Positions 5,107-5,183 of a DNA stretch of 5,183 bases are shown in pieces. The stretch covers positions 1 to 5,183 of the forward strand of contig JAKBCH010000100.1 in assembly GCA_021808055.1 (NCBI GenBank), written 5' to 3'. Position 1 is the first letter of the stretch, and the number at the start of each line of letters is the position of its first letter. This DNA comes from Pseudomonadota bacterium (GTDB lineage Bacteria; Pseudomonadota; Alphaproteobacteria; Acetobacterales; Acetobacteraceae). Below the pieces are notes generated by a model. That model ran no database searches. It saw only the letters and a program-made list of their open reading frames with translations, and was not told the DNA's origin. The position numbers were made by a program, and so were the translations under genes.

Positions 5107-5182
5107 GCCCAGATAGCTCAGTTGGTAGAGCATGCGACTGAAAATCGCAGTGTCGCTGGTTCGATTCCGGCTCTGGGCACCA
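5107..5182 (+). tRNA. tRNA-Phe (anticodon GAA)
   Basis: 76 nt including CCA, complete just before the window ends. The acceptor arms GCCCAGA (5107-5113) and TCTGGGC (5172-5178) pair perfectly, with discriminator A5179 and CCA at 5180-5182. The anticodon stem TGCGA/TCGCA (5133-5137, 5145-5149) encloses CTGAAAA with anticodon GAA at 5140-5142. The T arm is GCTGG/CCGGC around TTCGATT. It lies 48 nt after tRNA-Thr with no terminator between them, so both are probably processed from one transcript. Confidence 0.97.
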
Positions 5183-5183
5183 T

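Noticed and set aside
4984..5182. tRNA pair as an integration site for a mobile element
   Set aside because: No integrase, no duplicated tRNA 3' end and no other mobile-element sign is visible within the window.

Overview
The window looks like chromosomal DNA of an alphaproteobacterium. Acetobacteraceae/Rhodospirillales is my best guess, inferred from protein flavour and not from any search. Genes are GC-rich, all readable genes lie on the + strand, both tRNAs encode their CCA ends, and one gene carries a Hint (Hedgehog/intein-type) domain of the kind I associate with acetic-acid-bacterium relatives.

Layout. (1) 2-331: C-terminal end of a membrane-bound family 2 glycosyltransferase, closed by a strong intrinsic terminator (346-380). 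(2) 332-614: an intergenic leader with a weak candidate small ORF (406-618) whose stop overlaps the next start as GTGA, and a perfect 8-bp hairpin (576-600) abutting the next ribosome binding site. (3) 615-1853: a complete DEAD-box RNA helicase of the RhlE type; the GTG at 615 is preferred over the upstream ATGs. (4) 1854-1928: a short leader with two mutually exclusive hairpins. (5) 1929-2813: S-methyl-5'-thioadenosine phosphorylase, mtnP. (6) 2819-3553: a NodB-fold polysaccharide deacetylase with a Tat-like N-terminus, starting 5 nt after mtnP; a perfect 12-bp inverted repeat lies inside its first codons. (7) 3554-3750: a very AT-rich stretch (about 79% A+T over 3571-3720) ending in a hairpin that masks the next Shine-Dalgarno. 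(8) 3751-4836: a Hint-domain protein with an Asp/Gly/Asn-rich N-terminus, followed by a strong terminator (4851-4884). (9) tRNA-Thr(GGT) at 4984-5058 and tRNA-Phe(GAA) at 5107-5182.

How the genes relate. I see no single pathway. The glycosyltransferase, helicase, mtnP (methionine salvage) and tRNAs are ordinary household genes. The deacetylase and the Hint protein are the accessory-looking part: one is probably exported and acts on an envelope or extracellular glycan, the other is probably a self-cleaving or structural protein of unknown role. The most interesting non-coding signal is the repeated placement of inverted repeats at translation starts (before rhlE, before mtnP, at the start of the deacetylase, before the Hint gene). 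The Hint case is clearest, because the SD itself is the 3' arm of a perfect 8-bp stem and an overlapping alternative stem exists.
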